Assembly: GCA_049325575.1 (NCBI GenBank)
Contig: JBMOLK010000141.1
Coordinates: 1-13,156, forward strand
From: JBMOLK01 sp049325575
GTDB taxonomy: Bacteria; Bacillota; Clostridia; Acetivibrionales; Acetivibrionaceae
Length of the DNA stretch: 13,156 bases
Reading direction: 5' to 3'
Positions 1 through 7,802 of this stretch are shown here, in pieces; the stretch's first letter is position 1; every line of letters begins with the position of its first letter. A program made the position numbers and the translations under genes. The notes beneath the pieces are model-generated. The model was not told the DNA's origin. It worked only from the letters and a program-made list of their open reading frames with translations, and made no database searches.

Positions 1-987
1 CAAATTATCTAAATACCAGTTTATTGTTTTTATAATACCTAATTCAAAGGAAATATTTGGCTTCCATCCTAATTCCTCTTCAATTTTATTTGCGTTAATA
101 GCATACCTTCTGTCGTGTCCTTTCCTATCCTCTACGAATTTGATAAGGTCTTCCCTAATTGAACTATCAACACTGTTGCTTAGATAGTTTATTATATCTT
201 TTACTATTTGAATATTTGTTCTTTCATTTTGCCCACCAATATTATAAACTTCACCAAGTTTTCCTTTGTGAAGAACTAAATCTAAAGCAGTACAATGATC
301 CTCTACATAGAGCCAATCTCTAACGTTTAGCCCATCCCCATATACAGGTAGATCCTTTTTATTTAGTGCATTATTAATAATAAGAGGTATTAGTTTCTCT
401 GGAAATTGATAGGGTCCGTAGTTGTTGCTACACCTGGTTATGTTAACTGGCATCTTAAATGTATCAAAGTAAGACTTAACCAGTAAATCAGCACCTGCCT
501 TACTGGCTGAATATGGACTATGAGGGTCAAGTGGCGTCATTTCAGTAAAGTAACCTGTTTGAGGTAGTGACCCGTAAACTTCATCAGTAGATACCTGAAG
601 AAACTTCTTCCCTTTTAAAAATCCGTTATTATTCTCCCACACACCCTTAGCTGTACTTAACAAATTGGAAGTACCTAGTACATTTGTTTTAATAAAAATT
701 TCCGGATCAAGGATACTTCTATCAACATGGCTTTCAGCTGCGAAGTTAACAACGTAGTCAATATCATTTTTTTTAAATATTGATTCAACCAGCCCCTTAT
801 CACATATATCTCCTTGAACAAAGCTGTAGTTTTCATTTAATGATATGCAAGTTAGGTTATCTGGATTACCAGCATATGTTAACTTATCTAAATTTATTAC
901 TTTATAGTCCTTATACTTATTTAACATATAAATTATAAAATTGCTTCCAATAAAGCCGCAGCCGCCTGTAATAAGCATTGTTTTCAT
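1..987 (-). CDS. rfbB: dTDP-glucose 4,6-dehydratase (RfbB/RmlB), 3' end cut by window edge
   Basis: This enzyme converts dTDP-glucose to dTDP-4-keto-6-deoxyglucose with bound NAD, the second step of dTDP-L-rhamnose synthesis in the cytoplasm. I translated the frame from ATG at 987. It shows the Rossmann motif GGCGFIG at residues 8-14, the active-site triad T134-D135-E136 inside STDEVYG, the catalytic Y159-xxx-K163 inside SPYSASK, and the RDWLYVEDH segment typical of RmlB. It stays open to base 1 with 329 codons visible; full-length family members have roughly 330-350 residues, so only a short C-terminal piece is missing. The start is supported by an AAGGGGGG ribosome binding site about 9 nt upstream. 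It follows the polymerase gene by 52 bp with no terminator between, so it is probably the fifth gene of the operon, and further rhamnose genes may lie beyond the left edge. The family call is firm; the exact sugar product depends on genes outside the window. Confidence 0.95.
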   Translation of the reverse strand, partial: MKTMLITGGCGFIGSNFIIYMLNKYKDYKVINLDKLTYAGNPDNLTCISLNENYSFVQGDICDKGLVESIFKKNDIDYVVNFAAESHVDRSILDPEIFIKTNVLGTSNLLSTAKGVWENNNGFLKGKKFLQVSTDEVYGSLPQTGYFTEMTPLDPHSPYSASKAGADLLVKSYFDTFKMPVNITRCSNNYGPYQFPEKLIPLIINNALNKKDLPVYGDGLNVRDWLYVEDHCTALDLVLHKGKLGEVYNIGGQNERTNIQIVKDIINYLSNSVDSSIREDLIKFVEDRKGHDRRYAINANKIEEELGWKPNISFELGIIKTINWYLDNL

Positions 988-1039
988 TTAGATAACCCCC
1001 CTTATGGATCTACTTTATTAAAATACCCTGGCAAATCTA

Positions 1040-2539
1040 TTAACATTGGTTTTGAAGTTTGTACTTTGGCAATACGATATAGAGAAACAGTACTATATAA
1101 AAACTCATGATTCCGCGAATCAAATACATGTCTCCATACCAAAACCAGAATGGAGCTAACACAAACATACTGCCGTAGAACAAACTATTTTTGACTCTGA
1201 ACAAATACTTAATGTTTTTCTCGCAAGCAGCAATAAAGATACCAAACAGTAATAAAATGAAAAATACGCCTGGTGTTTTAAAATTCATAAACGGCACAAC
1301 CATAGCATGTGTACCTCCAAGTCCATACCGCATTTCCCAGGCAGGTCCTTTGGTACTCTCCAGCGGTCTCTCAATTCCCAGGTTTTGTGCTACTACTCCT
1401 GGAATCATTGACATAGTATAGTCAACATAGGTTTCACCCCAGCGTGGTTTCATTAAATTATTATGGAAGTCCCCAACCACTGATAAAGGCGTTAGCAAAA
1501 CAGCAGACCAGGTACCATGTAAACCCTCAAATTTGCTTAGCTTCACTATTTCTGTCGGACTTTCCAAATTACTTAGTTGAGACCTTAAGCTTCCTAATAG
1601 TTGAGAAGAAACTATTACTAATACTATTATTACAAGTACAAAATACTTATTTAGTTTATTCTTTTTCGTTTTCAGGTACTTCTTAGACTTCTCAAACATC
1701 CTTTTAATATTACTGGAGTTATAAATTAAGTAAAATGAAAAGTAACCGGCAGCCATACCCATAAATTCCCTATCACCTCTTAATAACTGAAACCAGACAA
1801 TGATAATTAGTGCTACTGCCAGTGTAATTCCAGTTTTAATCCTTTTTCTCTTTACATTTGTCTCATTCAGTGTATCCACAAGTAACAGCATTGCAAGAGT
1901 GTGGGATACCATCCAACCTGCACCAAAATTTATGCTTTCATTATCAAGCATGCTAAGACTTTCTGTATATGCAGCCTTCAATATTGTCTCCTGCGGAGCA
2001 CTTATCCATGAAAAGGCCAAGCTTATCATAGAAACTACGATAAAGCCGGTTAATTTGAGACTATTGGATCGGATATAATCTACATCACCTTTATCCTTTA
2101 TAGTCTTAACAAAGCCATAACCTGCAACCAACCCATATGCACCTATACAACCTGCCATAAACATTTTATTAACAATCTCAAAGTCTACCTGGTAATCATT
2201 AACAGGCAGGCCCCAGAGTATATTTTGATTACTTATATCACTTATAAATATATACTCGAGTCCGTGAATAAATGGTAGAGAGTAAAATATAATCATTATT
2301 CTGCTTAATAAGGATAGCTTGGAAAACCTTATCCCGAATATACCCCATATCACTATTACTGCTAGCAGACCTAAGCTTATATGCAAAGGTAAAATAATAT
2401 CAGCTTCAAACAACAGGCTTAAAGATATACCTATAAATGCTATCATTAAGAACATGATAAATTCTGATGGAATATTTATTCCATGAATAGTGTTTGCATT
2501 ATTATTTTTCCCCATAAGCAAATTATAATTGTTATCCAA
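1040..2539 (-). CDS. Wzy-like oligosaccharide repeat-unit polymerase (multi-pass membrane protein)
   Basis: This 499-residue protein is mostly hydrophobic, with about 11-12 predicted membrane helices (roughly residues 25-45, 48-70, 80-100, 125-146, 162-180, 206-222, 234-252, 257-273, 299-317, 421-440, 452-467 and 470-490). A large loop lies at about 318-420. Charged RGDRE at 254-258 and GGTHAMVVP at 408-416 near the last helices are the kind of loop residues expected in O-antigen/EPS polymerases. Wzy proteins diverge strongly in sequence, so the call rests on topology and context: wzz, a ligase-like protein and rfbB all sit in the same run. The likely job is to join undecaprenyl-linked repeat units on the outer face of the membrane. 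The start is TTG at 2539, chosen because AAGGAGAG lies exactly 8 nt upstream; the first in-frame ATG (codon 9) is 32 nt from that site. A flippase or another membrane glycan enzyme is possible but less likely. Confidence 0.72.
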   Translation of the reverse strand: MDNNYNLLMGKNNNANTIHGINIPSEFIMFLMIAFIGISLSLLFEADIILPLHISLGLLAVIVIWGIFGIRFSKLSLLSRIMIIFYSLPFIHGLEYIFISDISNQNILWGLPVNDYQVDFEIVNKMFMAGCIGAYGLVAGYGFVKTIKDKGDVDYIRSNSLKLTGFIVVSMISLAFSWISAPQETILKAAYTESLSMLDNESINFGAGWMVSHTLAMLLLVDTLNETNVKRKRIKTGITLAVALIIIVWFQLLRGDREFMGMAAGYFSFYLIYNSSNIKRMFEKSKKYLKTKKNKLNKYFVLVIIVLVIVSSQLLGSLRSQLSNLESPTEIVKLSKFEGLHGTWSAVLLTPLSVVGDFHNNLMKPRWGETYVDYTMSMIPGVVAQNLGIERPLESTKGPAWEMRYGLGGTHAMVVPFMNFKTPGVFFILLLFGIFIAACEKNIKYLFRVKNSLFYGSMFVLAPFWFWYGDMYLIRGIMSFYIVLFLYIVLPKYKLQNQC

Positions 2540-2547
2540 AATAAACT

Positions 2548-2555
2548 CTCTCCTT
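2548..2555 (-). promoter_or_regulatory. Ribosome binding site that fixes a TTG start
   Basis: On the minus strand AAGGAGAG sits 8 nt before TTG at 2539 and 32 nt before the next in-frame ATG at 2515. The spacing selects the TTG start for the Wzy-like polymerase. A rare start codon may lower its expression relative to its operon neighbours (inference). Confidence 0.8.
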
Positions 2556-2575
2556 GGTAAGATAGCGTATAATTA

Positions 2576-5500
2576 CTATTCCTCATAGATAACCATATTC
2601 TTAATTTTAACATCTCTATCAAAACCCAACATAACAAACCTGTTATTTTGATTGTAATCACTTGGTGTTGTGAATTTTCCGTAGAGCTTACCACCAGAAT
2701 AAGTAAGGTATTCACCACTACTTACACCTGGAATATCTAGAGACACAGTGTCTAAATTCTCTCCCTCTAAGTCAATCTCTATTATATATCCTTTGTTTGG
2801 CATAATGTTTAGTTCCCTTGTAATCACATGTCCCTTGATACCATTATCATTATCATTTTCAATTACTATGCCATCATTTGTACATAATAGCTTAACATCC
2901 TCTGAATTTGCAACTAAAAATTGCTCCGGCTTATTATTCAGGTCTACATCCAATTCAGGCATTGAATAAAATATAACCTTATCTATATTAACAGTATTGC
3001 CCTGTTTTATATTATCCTTTATATACTTAATCTTTTCCAACATTTCTACAGTTTCTCTATTAAAACCAAAAGGACTTAGATTCTGCTTGTTTACTTTTTT
3101 TGCCTCATCAATTATATTATATGTTTTCTCAAGGTATTCCATGGCAAGCTCTGTATTATTTTGGTTAAACAATATTAATGTTAATTGAAAGTATGAACTT
3201 ACTTTTTGCTGCCATTCCAGGTTACTTAACGGTCTAAGTTCTGTTGACCGGTTTATTGCTTTAAACCCACTATCTACTTGACCTCTTAAGAAATAATAAG
3301 CAGCAACTCTTGTCATTAAATCAGGATTATACCATGCCTGTTTTTCAGCTTGCTTTACTAAGGTATCTAATTCTTTGAGATCCATTTCCGTATTATTCTT
3401 TACTTTTATTTGGTTACTTGCATAATTTATTTTATAAGTTGGATTTAATGAATCAAATGATATAGCTTTTTTAATATAGCTTTGTTCTTTCGCCTTATCA
3501 CTTGTCTCTTGTGCTAATGTATAGTATTCCTCCGATGTTTTAAAGCTAATAGGCACTATTAATACTAAAACAGCAATTACAAAACCAATGACAGGGTTTA
3601 GATTTAACCCTCTTATATCCCTAGCTTTTGATAAAATTTGCAGAAAACTATTTATTACAGGAAATCTGTATTCTTTTACTTCAAATTCTTTATTGTGCAT
3701 ATAAAATGTATTCAATAAGGCAGTAAATACCCAAAGCACCAATGAGATAGATGATAACGATAAATCGAAATCTATTGTTGAATGCATCAATAGACTTAGA
3801 ATCGATACGAAGATTGCTGTTCGAATAACATTCTCACTGGCAGTGTACCCATTTTTATATCTGTATTGGAGAAAATATACTCCAATAATTGACAATACAA
3901 ATGCAGCTAGTACCAATAGCCCAAGGACACCGCAATCAGTCGCAATTTGAATAACATAATTATGTGCCTGTGTCGACCAGTATAGGAAGGATTGATATGA
4001 AAAAATAAGGTTAGCCCATGCGCCACCGCCGGCACCTAATAGCCAATAGTCCTTAAACATATTAAGCCCATCCTTATAATACACTGCCCTCAAGATACTA
4101 CTGTATGAAGCTTGGATGCCTTCAAACCTGGAAAATATATTATTCGATAAATACTTATTTTTAAGCATAAGCTTTTTTACTACCTTGTTTGTATCATCAT
4201 TAACAATTTTAGCCTCGGAGAATGTGCTGCTTGTTCCCTTAAATGTATTTTTAAAGTTAATATTTACAGTTCTGCTTCCTTCCGGAACACTAAACCTGAT
4301 CTCCCTTAACTCATTTCCTTTTGTCTCCTTGTCCATGTAGCTTGCTATCAACGTTGAAGAAGAAAATAGGATTTCCCTTTCAGTTTTACTCAAAATCTCA
4401 ATTGAGTAAGCATAAGGTTTATTATAAGTGTTTATAGCATCAACCTTATAAACCAATTTATAGTTTTTGCCTGGGGGCAATATTGCAGTTTTTGTTAATG
4501 TTACAGGCGTTTCTTCTTCACTATCTGAATGCTTTAGCTGTAGTGGCGCCGATGAGTTCATTATAACTGTAATAGTTACTACGCACCCTATTAGTATTGT
4601 ACTTGCTAGAGCTGCATACACCTTCCAGTTCACAGCGTAGAGGAATCTAAATAGATGGCTTGCTAGTAGTGAAGCGGCAATAGTAACTGCAATTCCAACG
4701 ACTATATAAAGCCAAACCTTAGCATAGGATTGTTGAGAGGCAGCAGCCAATGATAAAAGCCTTGTTGAAATAAGTATGGAAGTAATAAATATAATAAGAG
4801 AATATACAAACAGCTTTATCCTGTATTCTTTTGACAACATTACAAGTAACGCAATAAAAGCAATAGGGAAAACCAACTGTGCTCCCCTGCTTTGAGTTAA
4901 TATAAACGTCGTAACCAGTATAAAAGCGATTGAAAGTTGTATAGACCTTAACCATGCCTTTTTCTCTATCACAATCAAACCCAGCACTACAATAAGAACT
5001 ACCATAATGTATGCAGCCAGAGCATTTGCATACTGTATAGTTGAGTGCATTCGACCATCAACAAATAGACCGAAAAATACTTTCTTTTCCACACCCATAC
5101 TGTTAAAGAAACTGTTAAATGCTTCTGCTAATCTTCCCCCAGCCATACCGTCTATACCTAATATACATACCCCTAAAGCCGATGTGACAACTACGCCAAT
5201 GACAAGCAGCTTTAATCTAAAGGTAGTTACTAATCTTGATACTATTATAAATGCTGAAAAATACATAAAGTACTTAAGCCACTCAGAAATTGAAGTTCTT
5301 AGGCCCGTTGAGGCAAACAGTGATATGAAATAAATTATTGGAAATCCTAAAGCCGCATATTCTAACGGAGTCTTAATAAAAGTTTTATCTTTATTTAAAA
5401 GCTTATAAACCCAATAAACAGCAAAAGCCGTTAGTACCAGAATTTCAGCATATAGCTGCTCTGATTCAAAATACAATCCTCTTACATAAGGAGAGTAGAA

Positions 5501-5626
5501 AACAACTAATAATACAATAAACAAGCTTAAAATTCCAATATACTTATTTTCCTCTTTATTATTAATACTACCTGATCTATTCTTACTATAACTACCTTTA
5601 GATTTCAATGTCCCACTTTTTGTCAT
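2576..5626 (-). CDS. O-antigen ligase / Wzy_C family membrane protein with beta-rich insert, TPR-like region and C-terminal beta domain
   Basis: A 1016-residue protein of the WaaL/Wzy_C superfamily, which moves lipid-linked glycans to an acceptor or polymerises them outside the membrane. About 9-10 helices span residues 29-358. Family hallmarks are SRGA at 246-249, the HN pair H555-N556 in QAHNYVIQIATDCGVLGL, and MHSTIDFDLS at 614-623. Residues about 360-490 form a hydrophilic, beta-rich extracytoplasmic insert before the HN segment. A last helix at about 678-695 is followed by a helical TPR-like stretch (700-870) and a beta-rich tail (880-1016) resembling a carbohydrate-binding sandwich. Ordinary WaaL/Wzy proteins have about 400-450 residues, so this is over twice the usual size. 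The start is ATG at 5626 with AAAGGGGA 7 nt upstream. It lies 36 bp before the polymerase gene. Because a separate polymerase follows, a ligase or protein O-oligosaccharyltransferase role is favoured; the acceptor is unknown. Confidence 0.82.
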   Translation of the reverse strand: MTKSGTLKSKGSYSKNRSGSINNKEENKYIGILSLFIVLLVVFYSPYVRGLYFESEQLYAEILVLTAFAVYWVYKLLNKDKTFIKTPLEYAALGFPIIYFISLFASTGLRTSISEWLKYFMYFSAFIIVSRLVTTFRLKLLVIGVVVTSALGVCILGIDGMAGGRLAEAFNSFFNSMGVEKKVFFGLFVDGRMHSTIQYANALAAYIMVVLIVVLGLIVIEKKAWLRSIQLSIAFILVTTFILTQSRGAQLVFPIAFIALLVMLSKEYRIKLFVYSLIIFITSILISTRLLSLAAASQQSYAKVWLYIVVGIAVTIAASLLASHLFRFLYAVNWKVYAALASTILIGCVVTITVIMNSSAPLQLKHSDSEEETPVTLTKTAILPPGKNYKLVYKVDAINTYNKPYAYSIEILSKTEREILFSSSTLIASYMDKETKGNELREIRFSVPEGSRTVNINFKNTFKGTSSTFSEAKIVNDDTNKVVKKLMLKNKYLSNNIFSRFEGIQASYSSILRAVYYKDGLNMFKDYWLLGAGGGAWANLIFSYQSFLYWSTQAHNYVIQIATDCGVLGLLVLAAFVLSIIGVYFLQYRYKNGYTASENVIRTAIFVSILSLLMHSTIDFDLSLSSISLVLWVFTALLNTFYMHNKEFEVKEYRFPVINSFLQILSKARDIRGLNLNPVIGFVIAVLVLIVPISFKTSEEYYTLAQETSDKAKEQSYIKKAISFDSLNPTYKINYASNQIKVKNNTEMDLKELDTLVKQAEKQAWYNPDLMTRVAAYYFLRGQVDSGFKAINRSTELRPLSNLEWQQKVSSYFQLTLILFNQNNTELAMEYLEKTYNIIDEAKKVNKQNLSPFGFNRETVEMLEKIKYIKDNIKQGNTVNIDKVIFYSMPELDVDLNNKPEQFLVANSEDVKLLCTNDGIVIENDNDNGIKGHVITRELNIMPNKGYIIEIDLEGENLDTVSLDIPGVSSGEYLTYSGGKLYGKFTTPSDYNQNNRFVMLGFDRDVKIKNMVIYEE

Positions 5627-5655
5627 GTAAATGTCCCCTTTAGATAACGAATTTC

Positions 5656-6180
5656 TTAAAGCCCATCCAAGATATTTATGAAATTTATACTCCTGGCTTT
5701 TACGGTTTCTATAAAGTCAGGGTGCCAAACTATAAACTGCATACTATTACTAATGTCAATTTGGCCTATTTCAAGCGTTGAATTTATAACAACAAATGAT
5801 GCATTTTTGGCTCTTAATCTACAGGAGATTATCTCACATATTTCATCATTATGGCCAAATAATACCGTAGTCATAGTTTTACTCATGTTAATACCCTCTA
5901 AATGCTTGTCTATGACTATATTAAACTTTTTTATATTTCTGCAGGAGTCTATTAAGTATTTATAGGTAATCTCAGCCTTTTTTTTGATCCCCTGTTGTGT
6001 TAATATATATTTTATAGTACGTGAACCTTTTTTTTCGATTTCAAGTAATCCTTCTTTTACAAGATTTTTGATTGCTTGATTTACATTGCCCAGGGACTTG
6101 CCGGTTATCAAGGCTATATCTCTTTGAGTTAAATCTGAATTATTATTAAAACTACTTAAAATTGAAAACTCACTATTCAT
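5656..6180 (-). CDS. EPS-associated MarR-type winged-helix regulator with extra C-terminal domain
   Basis: A 174-residue cytoplasmic regulator. Residues about 6-75 form a winged helix: SDLTQRDIALITGKSLGNVN has the spacing of the HTH, with the recognition helix around 28-42, and KGSRTIKYILTQQGIKKKAE matches the wing and the helix after it. SLGNVN, the YxLTxxGI pattern and the following KKAE resemble the EPS-associated MarR-type family, whose members are usually only about 100-110 residues. Here about 75 residues follow, starting at TTVLFGHNDEICEI (104-117) with alternating beta/alpha character, possibly a small Rossmann-like ligand-sensing domain; I do not recognise it. The start is ATG at 6180. 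GAGG lies only 2 nt upstream, which is unusually close, but an in-frame TGA 18 bases before the ATG excludes any long extension and no better start exists. It is second in the operon and may control it (see the operator entries). Two runs of eight A lie in the coding strand. Confidence 0.78.
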   Translation of the reverse strand: MNSEFSILSSFNNNSDLTQRDIALITGKSLGNVNQAIKNLVKEGLLEIEKKGSRTIKYILTQQGIKKKAEITYKYLIDSCRNIKKFNIVIDKHLEGINMSKTMTTVLFGHNDEICEIISCRLRAKNASFVVINSTLEIGQIDISNSMQFIVWHPDFIETVKARSINFINILDGL

Positions 6181-6248
6181 ATCCTCTAGTCCCGTTCAGT
6201 TATATTTTTTTTATGGTTATAAAAGTTTTTTGAACTGCCAATTACTTT

Positions 6249-6264
6249 TAACAAATATTTGTTA
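6249..6264. promoter_or_regulatory. Perfect 16-bp palindrome, candidate operator upstream of the regulator gene
   Basis: TAACAAATATTTGTTA is fully self-complementary. It overlaps the wzz stop codon (6262-6264) and lies about 70 bp upstream of the winged-helix regulator start. Its AACAAAT half-site also occurs in the inverted repeat over the wzz promoter, so it could be the regulator's own binding site. No convincing sigma-A promoter was found between it and the gene. AT-rich DNA produces palindromes of this length by chance, hence moderate confidence. Confidence 0.4.
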
Positions 6265-7557
6265 CTTACTTGTAGATAAATAATTAGACTTAGAGCCTTC
6301 CCAGTATTCTATTAAAAATACTGCTAAAGAACTCAACATGAACCCAAATATTGATGCAATTATAATATTCTTTGCCTTATTTGGACCTATTGGATATCTC
6401 GGAGGAGTTGCTTTTGAAACCACCATTATACTGGACTTACCAATTTCCGCAGACTGAATAATCATTACTTCCTTATACTTTTTCTGATACGTTTCATATG
6501 TCTGCTTTATCAGGTTGACTTCATTATTTAGAATATCATATTTTTGTTGCTTTTCTGCCAAATCAGCTTGCAGCACCTCTATATCTTTTTGTAACAATGA
6601 AATTTCATTCTCCATATTGCTTCTTTCTGCACGAACTGAAGACACCTCTAACTCTAAAGTATTCACTTCGCTTGACAAACTGACATATACTTGATTTATT
6701 TCCTCACTTGTTAACTTTAATCTTGATAACTCTGTTATTTTAATGTCCGTCTTACTCTTTACTATTTCACTTAATAATTCATCATCTAATATTGATTTAA
6801 CGGTTATAACAGTGCTAGGTGTTTTCTTTAATAGCTGTTTAGCGTGCTGAAGTGATGTGGCTTTTGAGCTTTCCATTATCTTAATTTCAGACAGTTTAGT
6901 TTTAAATTCAGTTAACTTTTCCAGTTTTGAGGCTAACTCCTGCTTTACTTCTTCAGGTCCTCTTGGTTGTTTTAAAAACTCTTTGAGAGCGTCTGATGCT
7001 TTTGTAAGATTATTTCTTTCCTCTTCCATCTGTTTTTTTAGAAACTCTGCAGATTGCTCTGCCTGTTTTTGATTGACTTCCGAAATAAACTTTGTGTATC
7101 TTTCACTGATTAAGTTAGCCATTTTAGCAGCCTTAGCAGGATCTTTATCTGTTACACCTATTGAAATAAGGTTTGTATTCTTTAAAGGTTTGACGTTAAT
7201 AGAATCTGCTATCGAACTTATAGACTTTTCATTAATATTCATTTCTTTACGTATATAGTCAAGGACTTCTGGTGCTTTAATTTGTTCTCTGTAGGTATCA
7301 ATTGTCATTTGAGGATAATTTGACAGTGAACCAACTATAGGCTCGAAACTATCGACTTCTCCGGTTATTACTCTATTTGTTTGGTCAGTTTTTGTAACTG
7401 GTGATATTAAAAGCATCGTCTGTGCCTGGTAAACCGGGCTTAATAAAAAAACATTCACAAACAAAGCAATCACAACAAATATTAGTGTTGTAATTCCTAT
7501 AACCTTTTTCCATTTTAGCATTACTTCAATTACAACTCTTAAATTTAAGCCTTCCAT
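6262..7557 (-). CDS. Wzz/GumC-type polysaccharide co-polymerase (chain-length determinant)
   Basis: A 431-residue inner-membrane protein that would set polysaccharide chain length together with the Wzy polymerase. The layout is classical: a short cytoplasmic N-terminus, helix 1 at about 18-40, a Wzz-type extracytoplasmic domain (40-160, with SPVYQAQTMLLISP), long coiled-coil segments (about 165-225 and 285-365), the proline-rich motif PPRYPIGP at 385-392, and helix 2 at about 396-417. The C-terminal tail after helix 2 has only about 14 residues. It contains no Walker A/B motif or tyrosine cluster, so it is not fused to a BY-kinase, and no separate kinase is visible in this window. The start is ATG at 7557 with GGGGGA 5 nt upstream. 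It is the first gene after the sigma-A promoter at 7659-7687 and precedes the regulator gene by 81 bp. Confidence 0.9.
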   Translation of the reverse strand: MEGLNLRVVIEVMLKWKKVIGITTLIFVVIALFVNVFLLSPVYQAQTMLLISPVTKTDQTNRVITGEVDSFEPIVGSLSNYPQMTIDTYREQIKAPEVLDYIRKEMNINEKSISSIADSINVKPLKNTNLISIGVTDKDPAKAAKMANLISERYTKFISEVNQKQAEQSAEFLKKQMEEERNNLTKASDALKEFLKQPRGPEEVKQELASKLEKLTEFKTKLSEIKIMESSKATSLQHAKQLLKKTPSTVITVKSILDDELLSEIVKSKTDIKITELSRLKLTSEEINQVYVSLSSEVNTLELEVSSVRAERSNMENEISLLQKDIEVLQADLAEKQQKYDILNNEVNLIKQTYETYQKKYKEVMIIQSAEIGKSSIMVVSKATPPRYPIGPNKAKNIIIASIFGFMLSSLAVFLIEYWEGSKSNYLSTSK

Positions 7558-7633
7558 TTTTGTCCCCCATTTATTTGGAATAAACAGCAGCTTGTTTTAT
7601 AAGAAAGTATAGTAATCTTATATATAAGTCGAT

Positions 7634-7656
7634 ATTTGTTCATTGTTTGAACAAAT
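7634..7656. promoter_or_regulatory. Inverted repeat over the wzz transcription start, candidate operator
   Basis: Two 9-bp arms, ATTTGTTCA (7634-7642) and TGAACAAAT (7648-7656), flank a 5-bp centre. The site begins about 3 bp past the -10 box of the wzz promoter, so a bound protein would block the start site. A third related half-site, ATTTGTCC at 7673-7680 (GGACAAAT on the minus strand), lies between the -35 and -10 boxes. Because the repeat straddles the predicted +1, it is more likely a DNA operator than an RNA hairpin. Another perfect 12-bp palindrome, CTTATATATAAG, is at 7617-7628 in the leader. Confidence 0.55.
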
Positions 7657-7658
7657 TA

Positions 7659-7687
7659 ATTGTATATAAATAATTTGTCCATGTCAA
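7659..7687 (-). promoter_or_regulatory. Sigma-A promoter of the polysaccharide operon
   Basis: On the minus strand TTGACA (7687-7682) is followed after exactly 17 bp by TACAAT (7664-7659). This is a perfect -35 and a 5/6 match to the -10. Transcription would begin near 7652, giving a leader of about 95 nt before the wzz ATG at 7557. It lies just past the S-layer gene's terminator, so the polysaccharide operon is transcribed independently. Confidence 0.8.
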
Positions 7688-7758
7688 TTAGTAATAAATA
7701 TATTAGCTAATATTTTTTTCTATTTTTAAATCCTCGAATATATAAACTTACACAGCAA

Positions 7759-7789
7759 AAAAAGAGCTTCCTTAACGGAAGCTCTTTTT
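7759..7789 (-). terminator. Rho-independent terminator of the S-layer gene
   Basis: A 13-bp stem (7759-7771 paired with 7777-7789, core GAGCTTCC/GGAAGCTC) with loop TTAAC lies 13 bp after the S-layer stop codon. On the minus strand it runs into a T tract (7763-7757). The symmetry could let it act in both directions, but there is no plus-strand gene upstream. Confidence 0.92.
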
Positions 7790-7802
7790 CACTTATAACT
7801 TA

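Noticed and set aside
2476..2718. An 80-codon minus-strand frame spanning the ligase-polymerase junction
   Set aside because: It overlaps two well-supported genes in another frame and matches no recognisable family.
6181..6248. A separate sigma-A promoter for the regulator gene (TTGGCA with TATAAC)
   Set aside because: The spacing is 14 bp, too short for sigma-A, and no other pair of boxes fits.
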